From NCBI RefSeq assembly GCF_015223355.1, contig NZ_JADFFK010000012.1, forward strand, positions 124,001-188,000: DNA of 64,000 nt. The letters are read 5' to 3'. Positions 8,422 to 16,425 of the stretch are shown here, piece by piece. Position 1 is the first letter of the stretch; every line of letters begins with the position of its first letter. This stretch comes from Salipiger mangrovisoli. GTDB lineage: Bacteria > Pseudomonadota > Alphaproteobacteria > Rhodobacterales > Rhodobacteraceae. The position numbers and the translations under genes are program-made. The notes beneath the pieces were generated by a model. It saw only the letters and a list, made by a program, of their open reading frames with translations, ran no database searches and was not told the DNA's origin.

Positions 8422-8850
8422 ATGCAACCAGACTGGATTTGGGGCCTGATCGGCGGCCTGCTGATCGGCACCGGCGGCGCCATCTACCTGCTCGTCAACG
8501 GGCGGATCATGGGCGCCTCGGGCATCATCGGCGCGCTGGTCGATGGCTCGGCCGGCGACAGCAAGTGGGAGCGTCTGAGCTTCCTTGCCGGGGTGATCCT
8601 GCTGCCCGCCCTGCTGCTGCCGCTCTATGGCGGCACGGTCGACACCCATATCACCGGCAATATCCCCGTGCTGGTCGCCGCCGGGCTGCTGGTCGGCATC
8701 GGCACGCGCCTGGCCAATGGCTGCACCTCGGGCCACGGGGTCTGCGGCATGTCTCGGCTGTCGCTGCGCGGCATCGTCGCCACCTGCTGCTACATCCTTG
8801 CCGGCGGTGTCGGCGTGGTGATCTTCCGTCACCTGCTTGGAGTGATCTGA
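8422..8850 (+). CDS. YeeE/YedE family inner-membrane transporter (sulfur compound channel), part 1
   Basis: A 142-residue membrane protein with four hydrophobic segments and the conserved motif [11 protein letters not shown] near residues 100-110, whose cysteines mark YeeE/YedE (TsuA-like) sulfur-compound transporters. I start at ATG 8422 because AGGAAA lies at a proper distance; an in-frame ATG at 8401 abuts a stem-loop and has no ribosome binding site. It overlaps nothing and is followed one base later by the second half-transporter. Confidence 0.85.
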   Translation: MQPDWIWGLIGGLLIGTGGAIYLLVNGRIMGASGIIGALVDGSAGDSKWERLSFLAGVILLPALLLPLYGGTVDTHITGNIPVLVAAGLLVGIGTRLANGCTSGHGVCGMSRLSLRGIVATCCYILAGGVGVVIFRHLLGVI

Positions 8851-8851
8851 C

Positions 8852-9304
8852 ATGTCCTATCTTTCTCCGGCCCGGCTCTTCTTCGCCTTCGTCGCCGGCG
8901 GCTTCTTCGGCGCGGGCCTGCTTACCTCGGGGATGACCGACACCGCCAAGGTTCAAGGGTGGCTCGACGTCTTCGGCAATTGGGACCCGACCCTCGCCTT
9001 CGTCATGGGCGGCGCGATGATCCCGATGGCGCTGGCCTGGCTCGTCGCGCGCGGCCTCAACCGCTCGGCGCTCGGCACGCCGCTGCCGCCGAAGCCCGGA
9101 ACACAGATCGACCGCAAGCTGGTGCTCGGCTCGGTGCTGTTCGGCATCGGTTGGGGGCTCGCCGGGCTCTGCCCCGGCCCGTCCATCGCCTCGCTCAGCT
9201 ATGGCGGCGCGTCGCTCTACGTCTTCGTGGCGGCGATGATCACCGGCATGTTCGCGGCCCCGGCCCTGCGCAGGAGACTCGACAAGCCAGTGGCGGCGGA
9301 ATAA
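8852..9304 (+). CDS. YeeE/YedE family membrane protein, part 2 (DUF6691 type)
   Basis: A 150-residue inner-membrane protein with about four hydrophobic segments. Conserved features include the start SPARLFFAFVAGGFFGAGL and the central GIGWGLAGLCPGPSIASL with its cysteine, as in the second component of split YeeE/YedE pairs. The pair is assumed to move thiosulfate or a related sulfur species; the direction is not shown by sequence. It starts one base after the upstream stop, so the two are probably translated together. Confidence 0.86.
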   Translation: MSYLSPARLFFAFVAGGFFGAGLLTSGMTDTAKVQGWLDVFGNWDPTLAFVMGGAMIPMALAWLVARGLNRSALGTPLPPKPGTQIDRKLVLGSVLFGIGWGLAGLCPGPSIASLSYGGASLYVFVAAMITGMFAAPALRRRLDKPVAAE

Positions 9305-9313
9305 CCGTTTGCC

Positions 9314-9742
9314 ATGGATTTGAACCGCATCACCCCCCGCTACACCGTCTCGCCGCAGATCGCGGTGGAGGATGTGCCCGCCCTGGCCGAGGCTGGCTTC
9401 ACCCTGGTCATCTGCAACCGGCCCGACGGCGAAGTGCCGCCCGAGCTGCAGGCCGAGACCATCGGCGCCGCCGTGCGCGCGGCAGGCATGGAATTCGCCG
9501 TGCTGCCGGTGACTCACGACGGGCTGACGCTCGATCTCGTCGCCGAGCAGGCGTCGCTGATCGAGAACGCCGCGGGCCCGGTCTTTGCCTACTGCCGCTC
9601 GGGCACCCGCTGTGCAACGGTCTGGGCCATGGGCCAGGCGGGCAAGATGCCGACGGACGACATCCTCGCGGCCACCGCCAAGGCGGGCTATGCGCTCGAT
9701 GGCATGCGCCCGACGCTGAACGCCATCGCCGAGCGCGGCTGA
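9314..9742 (+). CDS. DUF442/TIGR01244 sulfurtransferase-like protein
   Basis: A 142-residue soluble protein. The phosphatase/rhodanese-like loop AYCRSGTRCATVW near residues 94-106 carries the reactive cysteine. The N-terminal VICNRPDGE and later THDGLT are typical of the DUF442 domain, which in Blh of other proteobacteria is fused to the persulfide dioxygenase. Here it is a separate gene in the same operon, supporting a joint role in sulfide/persulfide processing. It is last in the operon and is followed by a terminator. Confidence 0.87.
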   Translation: MDLNRITPRYTVSPQIAVEDVPALAEAGFTLVICNRPDGEVPPELQAETIGAAVRAAGMEFAVLPVTHDGLTLDLVAEQASLIENAAGPVFAYCRSGTRCATVWAMGQAGKMPTDDILAATAKAGYALDGMRPTLNAIAERG

Positions 9743-9766
9743 AGGCCGATCGGCACCCAACCGACC

Positions 9767-9793
9767 AAAAGGCCGCCCGATGGGCGGCCTTTT
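9767..9793 (+). terminator. Rho-independent terminator of the sulfide operon
   Basis: AAAAGGCCGCCC and GGGCGGCCTTTT form a perfect stem around a short loop, with A- and T-runs at the ends, 25 bases after the operon's last stop codon. The A-run on the left means it could also act in the opposite direction. Confidence 0.9.
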
Positions 9794-9868
9794 GCGTATG
9801 GGCCCGCCCGGCCTTTCCGCGCAGCGCAGGCCGCTTGTCTCGTGGCCGCGCGCAAGGCATCCTAGCGC

Positions 9869-10207
9869 ATGACCAAGTATCTCATCTCTTTTCCCAGCGA
9901 AGCCATGACACTCACCGACGAGGAGTTTCCGCAGGTGGTGGCGGACTCCCATGCTGTGATCGAACAGGCGAAGGCCGCCGGCGTCTATGTCTTCGGCGGC
10001 GGCATCGACGAGCAGGTTGCCCCGGTGATGGTCACCGCCGACGGCGAGATCTGCCCCGAAACCTATCGCGGCAGCCACCTGACCGGCGGCTTCACGGTGC
10101 TTGAATTGCCCTCGCGCGCCGAGGCGGAAATCTGGGCCCAGAAGATCGCGGCCGCCTGCCGCTGCGCCCAGGAACTGCGCGAGTTCATGTACGATCCGGC
10201 CAGTTGA
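9869..10207 (+). CDS. YCII-domain protein
   Basis: A 112-residue soluble protein of the YciI/DGPF ferredoxin-like fold. Visible features are MTKYLISFPSE, a VFGGGIDE segment, and the EARLPSRAEAE-like helix region (LELPSRAEAEIWA) before CRCAQELREF. Family members are small and mostly of unknown function; some are chlorophenol-related or sigma-factor-associated. No sigma factor gene is nearby here. Length is normal. Confidence 0.78.
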   Translation: MTKYLISFPSEAMTLTDEEFPQVVADSHAVIEQAKAAGVYVFGGGIDEQVAPVMVTADGEICPETYRGSHLTGGFTVLELPSRAEAEIWAQKIAAACRCAQELREFMYDPAS

Positions 10208-10348
10208 GCCGCACGGGATAGACACCGCAACCGACCGGCCCAACGGGAAAAATCCGCCGCCGCCTCGACAGCGGGCTTCGCAGTTCCATTTGCCTCTGGC
10301 AAACTCGGCGCAGGCGGATGCCGGGGTAGAGAGCAGAACAGAGGCCCG

Positions 10349-11530
10349 ATGACCAAGATCACCCTCACCCGCAGCGCGCAGTTGCCCGACGACCTGCGCG
10401 TCGCCCGTGCACTGAGCGCACCGCACCTCGGGCCGCGCATCCTGTTCTTCAGCGGCGGCAGCGCGCTCACCAAGGTCTCGCGCGCGCTGAAAAGCTACAC
10501 CTACAACTCCGCCCACCTGATCACCCCCTTCGACAGCGGCGGCAGCAGTCAGGTGCTGCGCGAGGCCTTCGACATGCCGGCCGTCGGTGATCTGCGCAGC
10601 CGCCTCATGGCGCTGGCCGACGAAAGCGACCTTGGCCAGCCCGACATCTACGCCCTGTTCAGCCACCGCCTCGCAAAGGACGCGCCGAGCCCCCCGCTGC
10701 GTGGCGAGGTCGAGGCGCTGGTGGCTGGCACGCACCCGCTGATCAAGGCCGTCTCCAGCCCCGTCGGGCTGCTGATCCGCGACTTCCTGCGCGAGTTCCT
10801 CGTGGCCGCGCCGATGACCTTCGACTACCGGGGGGCAAGCATCGGCAACCTCATTCTCGCAGGGGGCTACCTCGCCCATGGGCGGCAGCTGGAACCAGTG
10901 CTGTTCCTGATGTCCAAGATGGTGGACGTGCGCGGCACGGTGCGCGGTGTCGTTGACTGCAACCTGCAGCTGGGGGTCGAACTGGCGGATGGGCGGCGCA
11001 TCCACGGTCAGCGCCAGATCAGCGGCAAGGAGGCTGCGCCGATCGACACACCCATCACCCGCCTGTTCCTCTGCCAGCAAGGCCAGGAGATCGACCCCGC
11101 CTCGGTCCCCCTGCCCAAGCGCAACCGCAAGCTCATCCGGCAGGCCGACCTGATCTGCTACCCGCCGGGAAGCCTGTTTTCCTCGGTTGTCGCCAACCTG
11201 CTGCCCGGCGGCGTCGGACGCACCATCGCGCGCTGCGAGGTGCCCAAGGTCTACGTGCCGAGCCTTGGCACCGACCCCGAAGCGCTGGGGCTGCGCCTGG
11301 CCGATCGGGTGGCTGCGATCCTCGCGCCGCTGCGCGCGGATGCGGGGATGGACGTCCCCGCGACGCGGCTCATGAGCCACGTGCTCTGCGACGGCTCCGA
11401 GGACCCCGCCGCCTGCGCCGAGGTCACCGAGCGCCACGGCATCCCCTGCCAGCGACTGCCGCTGACCACCGACGATCCCGAGCGCTACGACCGTGACCGG
11501 ATCTGCGCGCTGCTCGTCTCGATGGTCTGA
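10349..11530 (+). CDS. CofD-like protein (related to the 'GAK system' CofD-like family), orphan
   Basis: A 393-residue cytoplasmic protein. RILFFSGGSALTKVSRAL and SAHLITPFDSGGSSQVLREA near residues 30-75, then VGDLRSRLMALAD, are the hallmarks of the CofD/YvcK fold. The later YPPGSLFSSVVANLLPGGVG (about 270-290) is the second CofD signature. CofD transfers a 2-phospholactate group to the F420 precursor, and YvcK-like relatives bind UDP-sugars. This protein belongs to a divergent branch that I recall being annotated as a CofD-like protein of the 'GAK' system, where it accompanies an ATP-grasp enzyme; that partner is not adjacent here. Function unknown. Confidence 0.75.
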   Translation: MTKITLTRSAQLPDDLRVARALSAPHLGPRILFFSGGSALTKVSRALKSYTYNSAHLITPFDSGGSSQVLREAFDMPAVGDLRSRLMALADESDLGQPDIYALFSHRLAKDAPSPPLRGEVEALVAGTHPLIKAVSSPVGLLIRDFLREFLVAAPMTFDYRGASIGNLILAGGYLAHGRQLEPVLFLMSKMVDVRGTVRGVVDCNLQLGVELADGRRIHGQRQISGKEAAPIDTPITRLFLCQQGQEIDPASVPLPKRNRKLIRQADLICYPPGSLFSSVVANLLPGGVGRTIARCEVPKVYVPSLGTDPEALGLRLADRVAAILAPLRADAGMDVPATRLMSHVLCDGSEDPAACAEVTERHGIPCQRLPLTTDDPERYDRDRICALLVSMV

Positions 11531-11537
11531 CCGCGCC

Positions 11538-13004
11538 CTAGCGGTAGCGCTTCTCGGTCACCTCGAAGGCCCCGAGCTTCAGATCGCGGCGGAACATCGC
11601 GTGGTCGCGGCGCAGCCGTGCCACGGCTTCCTCGGCGAAACAGAGGATGTCGTCGATGAACAGCTCCGCCGGCGCCATTGCCTCAAGGATCGCCGGCTCG
11701 ATGTCATAGTCGAGCTGGCCAAGGTCATCCGAGCGCGCGTGGGCCTGCGCCAGCGCCCGCCCGCAGGCGAAGGCGTAGCGCTGCCAGTCCTTCTTCGACA
11801 GGTCGTCGAGATCGGCATCGTTGCGGAAAGGGGCGCGTTCGCGCGACATGAAGCTCTCGCCCTCGATGTCGACGTTGCCGTAGAAGACATCGCCCTGCGC
11901 AAGGTGCACGGATTGACCGTGCGCGATGCGGTCGCCCTGATCGCCCGCGTCGAAATCATGCGTCGGAACCAGCCCCTCGAGCGCCGAGCGCCGCGCCTTC
12001 TTGAATTCGATGATGATGTCGTCGCTGGCATTGCCCGACGGCCCCTCAAGCAGCACGTAGTAGCGCGGCAGCCCCAGCGAGGCGGTGCCCTGACCATGCC
12101 GCATGGCCACGTCCTTGACATTGAGCGGCCCGTGGCGGCCGCCCGCCTCGATGCCGTTCTGCCCGGCGAGTGCCTTCACCAGCTTCTGGAACTCCTCGAC
12201 CCGGCTGCTCACCGGGGTCAGCTCGTCATTGGCGCGGAAGCCGCGCCCGGTCTCCTCCAGATAACGGTCCTTCAGCCAATCCTCACGCGACCGGCGCACC
12301 TTGCGGAACAGCGGTCGGATGATCTTGGGGCAATTGTCCTCGCGCATCTCGACGTTCTGCTCGGTGTTGTGCTCGGCAAAGAACGCCATGCCGTGGCGAT
12401 ACCCCTTGAGGAACTTCTTGGCGATCTTGCGCTGCTTCTTGCGGCTCAACCCGCCCTCGACCTCGGCGGCGATCATGAAACCCGCCGCGCCGCGCTTGAG
12501 ATCCCAGACAAACGGGCCGTAGATCACGTCGTCGAAATCGTTCACTCCGAAAATCGGAACGTTGTCGGCGTTCGGCATCACCCCGAAATTGCCCGGATGC
12601 ACATCGCCGAGGCAAAGCACCGTCGGCATCCGCGCGTCATCGCCGGTCATGTCGCGGTGGAACAGCAGCGAGGTGCCCCGAAAGAACGAGAAAAACGACT
12701 TCGACAGCACGCGGAACTTCTCGTCCGCCCCCGAGGCTTTCTGGTCGATGCGCACCATGTGATCCTCGATGATCGTGCTGCGCACGTGCAGACGCCGCGC
12801 CTGTCCCACAAGCTCGCTCGGACGGAACACCAGCGCCTCGTCATCGGCACGGCGCGCGAGACGGGCATAATCGTCGGTGCGGCGGCGCATCTCGCCGACC
12901 GGCTCGGCCGCGCCCGACTTGGCGCCGGTCGATGACCTGCGCGGGGCCTGCCCGCCCTTCTGCGACGGCGCGGTGCGGTTGCGGGGTTTGTCTGTGGTGG
13001 CCAT
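11538..13004 (-). CDS. DUF2252 family protein (kinase-like fold)
   Basis: A 488-residue protein. Conserved motifs include LCLGDVHPGNFGV (about 124-136) and VNDFDDVIYGPFVWDLKR (about 146-163), which look like the catalytic-loop HxGN and the DFD metal site of aminoglycoside-phosphotransferase-like kinases. SRKKQRKIAKKFLKGYR follows. The family is uncharacterised, and kinase activity is an inference from the HxxN/DFD pattern. I chose ATG 13004 because GGAGGA lies just upstream; the frame stays open to 13178. The first 40 residues are basic and low-complexity. It converges with the CofD-like gene, leaving seven bases. Confidence 0.85.
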   Translation of the reverse strand: MATTDKPRNRTAPSQKGGQAPRRSSTGAKSGAAEPVGEMRRRTDDYARLARRADDEALVFRPSELVGQARRLHVRSTIIEDHMVRIDQKASGADEKFRVLSKSFFSFFRGTSLLFHRDMTGDDARMPTVLCLGDVHPGNFGVMPNADNVPIFGVNDFDDVIYGPFVWDLKRGAAGFMIAAEVEGGLSRKKQRKIAKKFLKGYRHGMAFFAEHNTEQNVEMREDNCPKIIRPLFRKVRRSREDWLKDRYLEETGRGFRANDELTPVSSRVEEFQKLVKALAGQNGIEAGGRHGPLNVKDVAMRHGQGTASLGLPRYYVLLEGPSGNASDDIIIEFKKARRSALEGLVPTHDFDAGDQGDRIAHGQSVHLAQGDVFYGNVDIEGESFMSRERAPFRNDADLDDLSKKDWQRYAFACGRALAQAHARSDDLGQLDYDIEPAILEAMAPAELFIDDILCFAEEAVARLRRDHAMFRRDLKLGAFEVTEKRYR

Positions 13005-13513
13005 GCGGTCCTCCGTTCTGCCAAGCTGTCTGTTCAACAGGAACGAGGTGATGCTGGTTCCGAAACGGATCAGCGGCAGAGTCTCGCCGGGATAAGATGT
13101 TTTTAAAATGTATGATAATAATCCGGACATTTCCGGTAACCTGAGAAAGTTGAATGGACTGAATTTCCTTCGAATCAAAGCTTTTACCAGTTGCCCGTTT
13201 TGCCCGATTGCCCGTTGTCGCGGCGCCTAGCTCAGGCAGTGATCCTGCTCGTTTCCCGCGCCGCATCAGGACTGCTTCAAGGGTGGACTATGTTGACCGA
13301 ACGCCTTCGCGACATTCCCTGTCTGGCGCGAACCCCGCTTCGCCGTCGCGCGGGCGGCAACGTGATCCTTCCTCGCCGCGGCCGCCGCCCATTCCAACCT
13401 CCCGTTCCTCTCCGCACATCCCGCTTCTGCCACAGCCGCGCCGCATCTCGTCGCGGCGGACCAGAGGCCATGCCCCGCGCCAGCAGCGCGCGTTTACCCA
13501 AGGAGACGACACT
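13005..13513. other. Intergenic region upstream of the DUF2252 and GlsB-like genes
   Basis: These 509 bases contain no gene that I can support. The part near 13095-13165 is A+T-rich and probably holds the DUF2252 promoter (minus strand). It includes TTATCATACA on the minus strand (13109-13118), identical to the core of the pectin-regulon motif, and a small inverted repeat CCGGA/TCCGG at 13123-13136. The rest is GC-rich leader in front of 13514. Confidence 0.45.
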
Positions 13514-13867
13514 ATGAGAAAACTCCACATCTTCACCGCCCTCGCCCTCGCTGCGCCCCCGGCGCTCGCGCAGGACGCCACGCCGGACGCCGTGGCCACG
13601 GGCGGCAACGCGCTGGTCAGTCTGATCATCACGCTGGTCATCGGTGCCATCGTCGGCTGGCTGGCAAGCGTCATCATGAAGGGCGGCGGTTCGGGCCTCG
13701 TCATGGACATCATTCTCGGCATCGGCGGCGCGCTTGTCGCGGGCTGGCTGTTCCCGCTGATCGGCGTGTCCTTCGGTGCCGGGCTGGTGCCCTCGATCAT
13801 CGCCGCGGTGATCGGCGCCATCATTCTGATCCTCATCGTGCGCCTGCTGCGCGGTGCAGCGCGGTGA
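13514..13867 (+). CDS. GlsB/YeaQ/YmgE-family membrane protein with signal peptide
   Basis: A 117-residue protein. Residues 1-20 (MRKLHIFTALALAAPPALAQ) look like a cleavable signal peptide. After it come three glycine-rich hydrophobic segments (LIITLVIGAIVGWLASVIMK, GLVMDIILGIGGALVAGWLF, LVPSIIAAVIGAIILILIV), the pattern of transglycosylase-associated/GlsB stress proteins. Typical members are about 80-90 residues and have no signal peptide, so the N-terminal extension is unusual. AGGAGA eight bases before ATG 13514 fixes the start. Confidence 0.85.
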   Translation: MRKLHIFTALALAAPPALAQDATPDAVATGGNALVSLIITLVIGAIVGWLASVIMKGGGSGLVMDIILGIGGALVAGWLFPLIGVSFGAGLVPSIIAAVIGAIILILIVRLLRGAAR

Positions 13868-13994
13868 TCCGCCCCCGCGGGTGACCACAACCCGCGGGAG
13901 CCCGCCTTCACAGGGCCGCTTGGAGCGGACCAGTCTCTGCATTTCAGATCGGGTCGTTCAGACCCCGCCCTTCAGACCAGGGAGACCAGACAAC

Positions 13995-14291
13995 ATGACC
14001 GGATTCCACAGACTCCCCACAGCGGCCCTCGGGCTTTCCGTGCTGGCCGCCCTCGCCGCCTGCGGCGGCAAGGAAGAGCCCGCCGCCAACATGCGCCCGG
14101 CCACCGAGGCCGAGGCCGCCTGCCTGCGCGACGTCGCGACCACCGCGGGGACCAAGGAGCTGGAGCTCACCGGCTCGGAGTTCTCCGAGGCCGGGACGAT
14201 GGTGACCGTCCGCGTCGGCCCGGAGCGCACCCAATGGAGCTGCATCGCCTATGCCGACGGCACCACGGCCGAAGTCAAGCCGGACGCCTGA
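13995..14291 (+). CDS. Small lipoprotein, function unknown
   Basis: A 98-residue protein with a type II signal sequence and lipobox ending LAALAAC (Cys near residue 23), followed by GGKEEPAAN. The mature part is an acidic domain of about 70 residues with two cysteines (ACLRD and SCIAYA) that could form a disulfide. It is conserved-looking but of no known function. It is probably co-transcribed with the small membrane protein that begins seven bases after its stop codon. Confidence 0.78.
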   Translation: MTGFHRLPTAALGLSVLAALAACGGKEEPAANMRPATEAEAACLRDVATTAGTKELELTGSEFSEAGTMVTVRVGPERTQWSCIAYADGTTAEVKPDA

Positions 14292-14298
14292 TCGGCCT

Positions 14299-14613
14299 GT
14301 GCTGAACCGGCAGAGGCACCGGGCCGTGGCCAAGCGGGACATATTGGGCATCGCGCTCTGGGGGGTAATACTGGCCTATCTCGCGGCGCTTGCGATCTTC
14401 CTGCTTGGCCAATTCGGCCTCTTCGGCATCGATCGCGACCCGCTCGCCGGTGCCTTCCTGATCCCGCTGGGGCTGCCCTGGAACCGCATGATCGACCCCT
14501 TTCCAGAGCCGCTCTGGCCCTGGCTGGCGGCTCTCGCACCGCTGCTCAACATTCTGCTCGTGGCGCTGCTGCGCCGCGCCTTCCCGCGCCCTGCCCGACG
14601 TGACCCTGGCTGA
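14299..14613 (+). CDS. Small membrane protein, function unknown
   Basis: A protein of about 104 residues from GTG 14299, or 95 from GTG 14326. Hydrophobic segments lie at about residues 18-40 (ILGIALWGVILAYLAALAIF) and 75-95, with a basic C terminus (RRAFPRPARR). The frame is open upstream to 14251, but those extra residues overlap the lipoprotein and look like shadow coding. I see no family match. The start codon is uncertain. Confidence 0.6.
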   Translation: MLNRQRHRAVAKRDILGIALWGVILAYLAALAIFLLGQFGLFGIDRDPLAGAFLIPLGLPWNRMIDPFPEPLWPWLAALAPLLNILLVALLRRAFPRPARRDPG

Positions 14614-14647
14614 TGCTCCTTTCTGCCTTTCTCGGCCGAGCCGACCC

Positions 14648-15673
14648 ATGCTGACCCGCCGTACCCTGCTGCGCGCCGCGACGGCGGCGCTGGCCCTCGC
14701 GCGGCCGGGCCAGGCGCAGCAGCTGCCGGTCGAGCTCGATCAGATGCTGCCCGGCGAGTTCACCTGGCACCCCGAGCGCGCGCCGCGCGGTCCGGTCGCG
14801 GTGATCGTCTCGCTGCCCGAGCAGCGCGTGCATGTCTATCGCAACGGCATCCGCATCGCGGTCTCGACCTGCACCAGCGGCATGGCCGGACACGAAACCC
14901 CGACGGGGGTGTTCACCATCCTGCAAAAGGACGTCGATCACCACTCGACGATCTACAACAACGCCCCCATGCCCAACATGCAGCGGCTGACCTGGGACGG
15001 CATCGCGCTGCACGCGGGCAACCTGCCCGGCTACCCCGCCTCGCACGGGTGCGTGCGGCTGCCGATGGACTTCTCGAAACGGCTCTACGAGATCACCCAC
15101 CTGGGCACGCCGGTGATCGTCGCCGGCCACAGCAGCGACCCGTGGGAACTGATCCACCCAGGCTTCGTGCTCGCGCGCCTCACCGAGGCGGAACTCGATG
15201 GCGCGGTGCGCGAGCTCGAGGTGCGGCAGCGCCCCTCGGACTGGCCCGACGCCTGGGATCAGAGCGCGCCCTATCCGATCACCACGGCGCTGGTCACCTC
15301 GCCCGACCGGCGCATCACGCTGCTGCGCGACGGCCGCGAGCTGCTCACCGAGACCTTCATGCTCGACGATGACCGCCCGTTGGGCGAGCACGTGCTGATC
15401 CTCAGCGCCGCGGAACAGGGCAAGCTGCGCTGGCTCGGCGTCACCCATCAGCCCGATCCGGAGCGCCCTCTGCAACCGGAGTCGAGCATTCTCGATCGGC
15501 TCGTCCTCTCCGCCGGAACCCGCGAACGGCTGATCGGCTACGCCCATCCGGGGCTGACGCTGGTGATCTCGGACATCGCCGCAACCCCCGAACGGCGGTC
15601 GGACCGCGGCTTCGTGATCATGGAAAGCGGACTTCTGCGCTCGCCCCAGCCCGAGGAGGCACCCCGGCCATGA
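14648..15673 (+). CDS. L,D-transpeptidase (YkuD domain), exported
   Basis: A 341-residue periplasmic protein. The twin-arginine start LTRRTLLRAATAALALA indicates export, possibly by Tat. The YkuD domain (about 49-150) holds H122 and the active-site motif SHGCVRLP (132-139, nucleophile Cys135). Such enzymes make 3-3 peptidoglycan cross-links or attach proteins to the wall. The C-terminal half (about 190-341) looks like a repeat of strand-rich sequence of unknown role. It overlaps the SH3 gene by four bases (ATGA), so the two are translationally coupled and probably act together on the wall. Confidence 0.9.
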   Translation: MLTRRTLLRAATAALALARPGQAQQLPVELDQMLPGEFTWHPERAPRGPVAVIVSLPEQRVHVYRNGIRIAVSTCTSGMAGHETPTGVFTILQKDVDHHSTIYNNAPMPNMQRLTWDGIALHAGNLPGYPASHGCVRLPMDFSKRLYEITHLGTPVIVAGHSSDPWELIHPGFVLARLTEAELDGAVRELEVRQRPSDWPDAWDQSAPYPITTALVTSPDRRITLLRDGRELLTETFMLDDDRPLGEHVLILSAAEQGKLRWLGVTHQPDPERPLQPESSILDRLVLSAGTRERLIGYAHPGLTLVISDIAATPERRSDRGFVIMESGLLRSPQPEEAPRP

Positions 15674-16308
15674 GCCCGGCTGCCAAGCTCCGCATCCTGC
15701 TGCTCGCGTCGCTTTTCGCCGCTCCGGCGCTGGCCCCGGCGCAAGAGGCGCCGCCCCTGCCGCAGAGCAGCTTCGTCTATGTCACCAGCGAAGGGACGCT
15801 GCGGCTCCGCCACGCGCCCTCGACCGATGCCCCGGTGATCACCGAACTCGATCCCGGCGCGCTGCTGCGCAACCTCGGCTGCGCCGCCGCGCCCGACCCT
15901 TGGTGTCAGGTGCAGAGCCTCGACGGCGCGCAGGCAGGATGGGTCGCGGCCAGCTATCTCGCGCCTTTCGCCGGGGCCGATCCGGCGGCCCTGAGCAGCC
16001 CGGCCGTCAGCGCCACCGAAACCCGGCAGCTCGACCTGCGCGCCGGACTTCTCTTCGGCACGCTCGCGCCCGGAGGCATCCACGACCTGATCACCGCCGC
16101 GCCTCCGGATCAGGCGGTGACGCTGAGCCTCGACGCCCCCGGCAACATAGGGATCGCGGCCTTCGTGCGCCCCGCCACGCTGCTCGCGCGCGGCGACCCG
16201 GGCACGCCGCTGTCGCTGGTGCTTCCCGAAGGTGGCGACCTGCTGATCCGCCTCGTCGACCGCAGCGGCGCCGGGGGGGACTGGCGGCTCAGCATTGCCC
16301 TCGACTGA
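15670..16308 (+). CDS. Exported SH3-domain protein
   Basis: A 212-residue protein with a signal peptide (residues 1-25, ending APAQEAP). A bacterial SH3 domain spans about 35-100 (FVYVTSEGTLRLRHAPSTDA through GWVAASYLAPF), a module that often binds peptidoglycan. A second strand-rich domain (about 115-212) ends GGDWRLSIALD and resembles inhibitor/plug-type beta-sandwiches. The overlap with the L,D-transpeptidase gene suggests a wall-targeting or regulatory partner; this is inference. Confidence 0.78.
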   Translation: MSPAAKLRILLLASLFAAPALAPAQEAPPLPQSSFVYVTSEGTLRLRHAPSTDAPVITELDPGALLRNLGCAAAPDPWCQVQSLDGAQAGWVAASYLAPFAGADPAALSSPAVSATETRQLDLRAGLLFGTLAPGGIHDLITAAPPDQAVTLSLDAPGNIGIAAFVRPATLLARGDPGTPLSLVLPEGGDLLIRLVDRSGAGGDWRLSIALD

Positions 16309-16425
16309 CCCCGAACGCCCCGCCAAGGCTTGACGTAGCGGTCTTGCTCGGAAAGGATCGCCCCATGCGCGCCGCGCGATCCAAGTCTTTTCACCGCATA
16401 TATTTTTCTCTCCGGAACCCGCCTC

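Noticed and set aside
8651-11437. A 928-codon minus-strand open frame across the sulfide and CofD-like genes
   Set aside because: It spans several well-supported plus-strand genes and a terminator, and its composition is that of an antisense shadow.
13042-13058. A GGAAC/GTTCC inverted repeat considered as an EcfG stress promoter upstream of DUF2252
   Set aside because: The spacing between the two half-sites is about 12 bases, too short for the usual EcfG -35/-10 arrangement on either strand.
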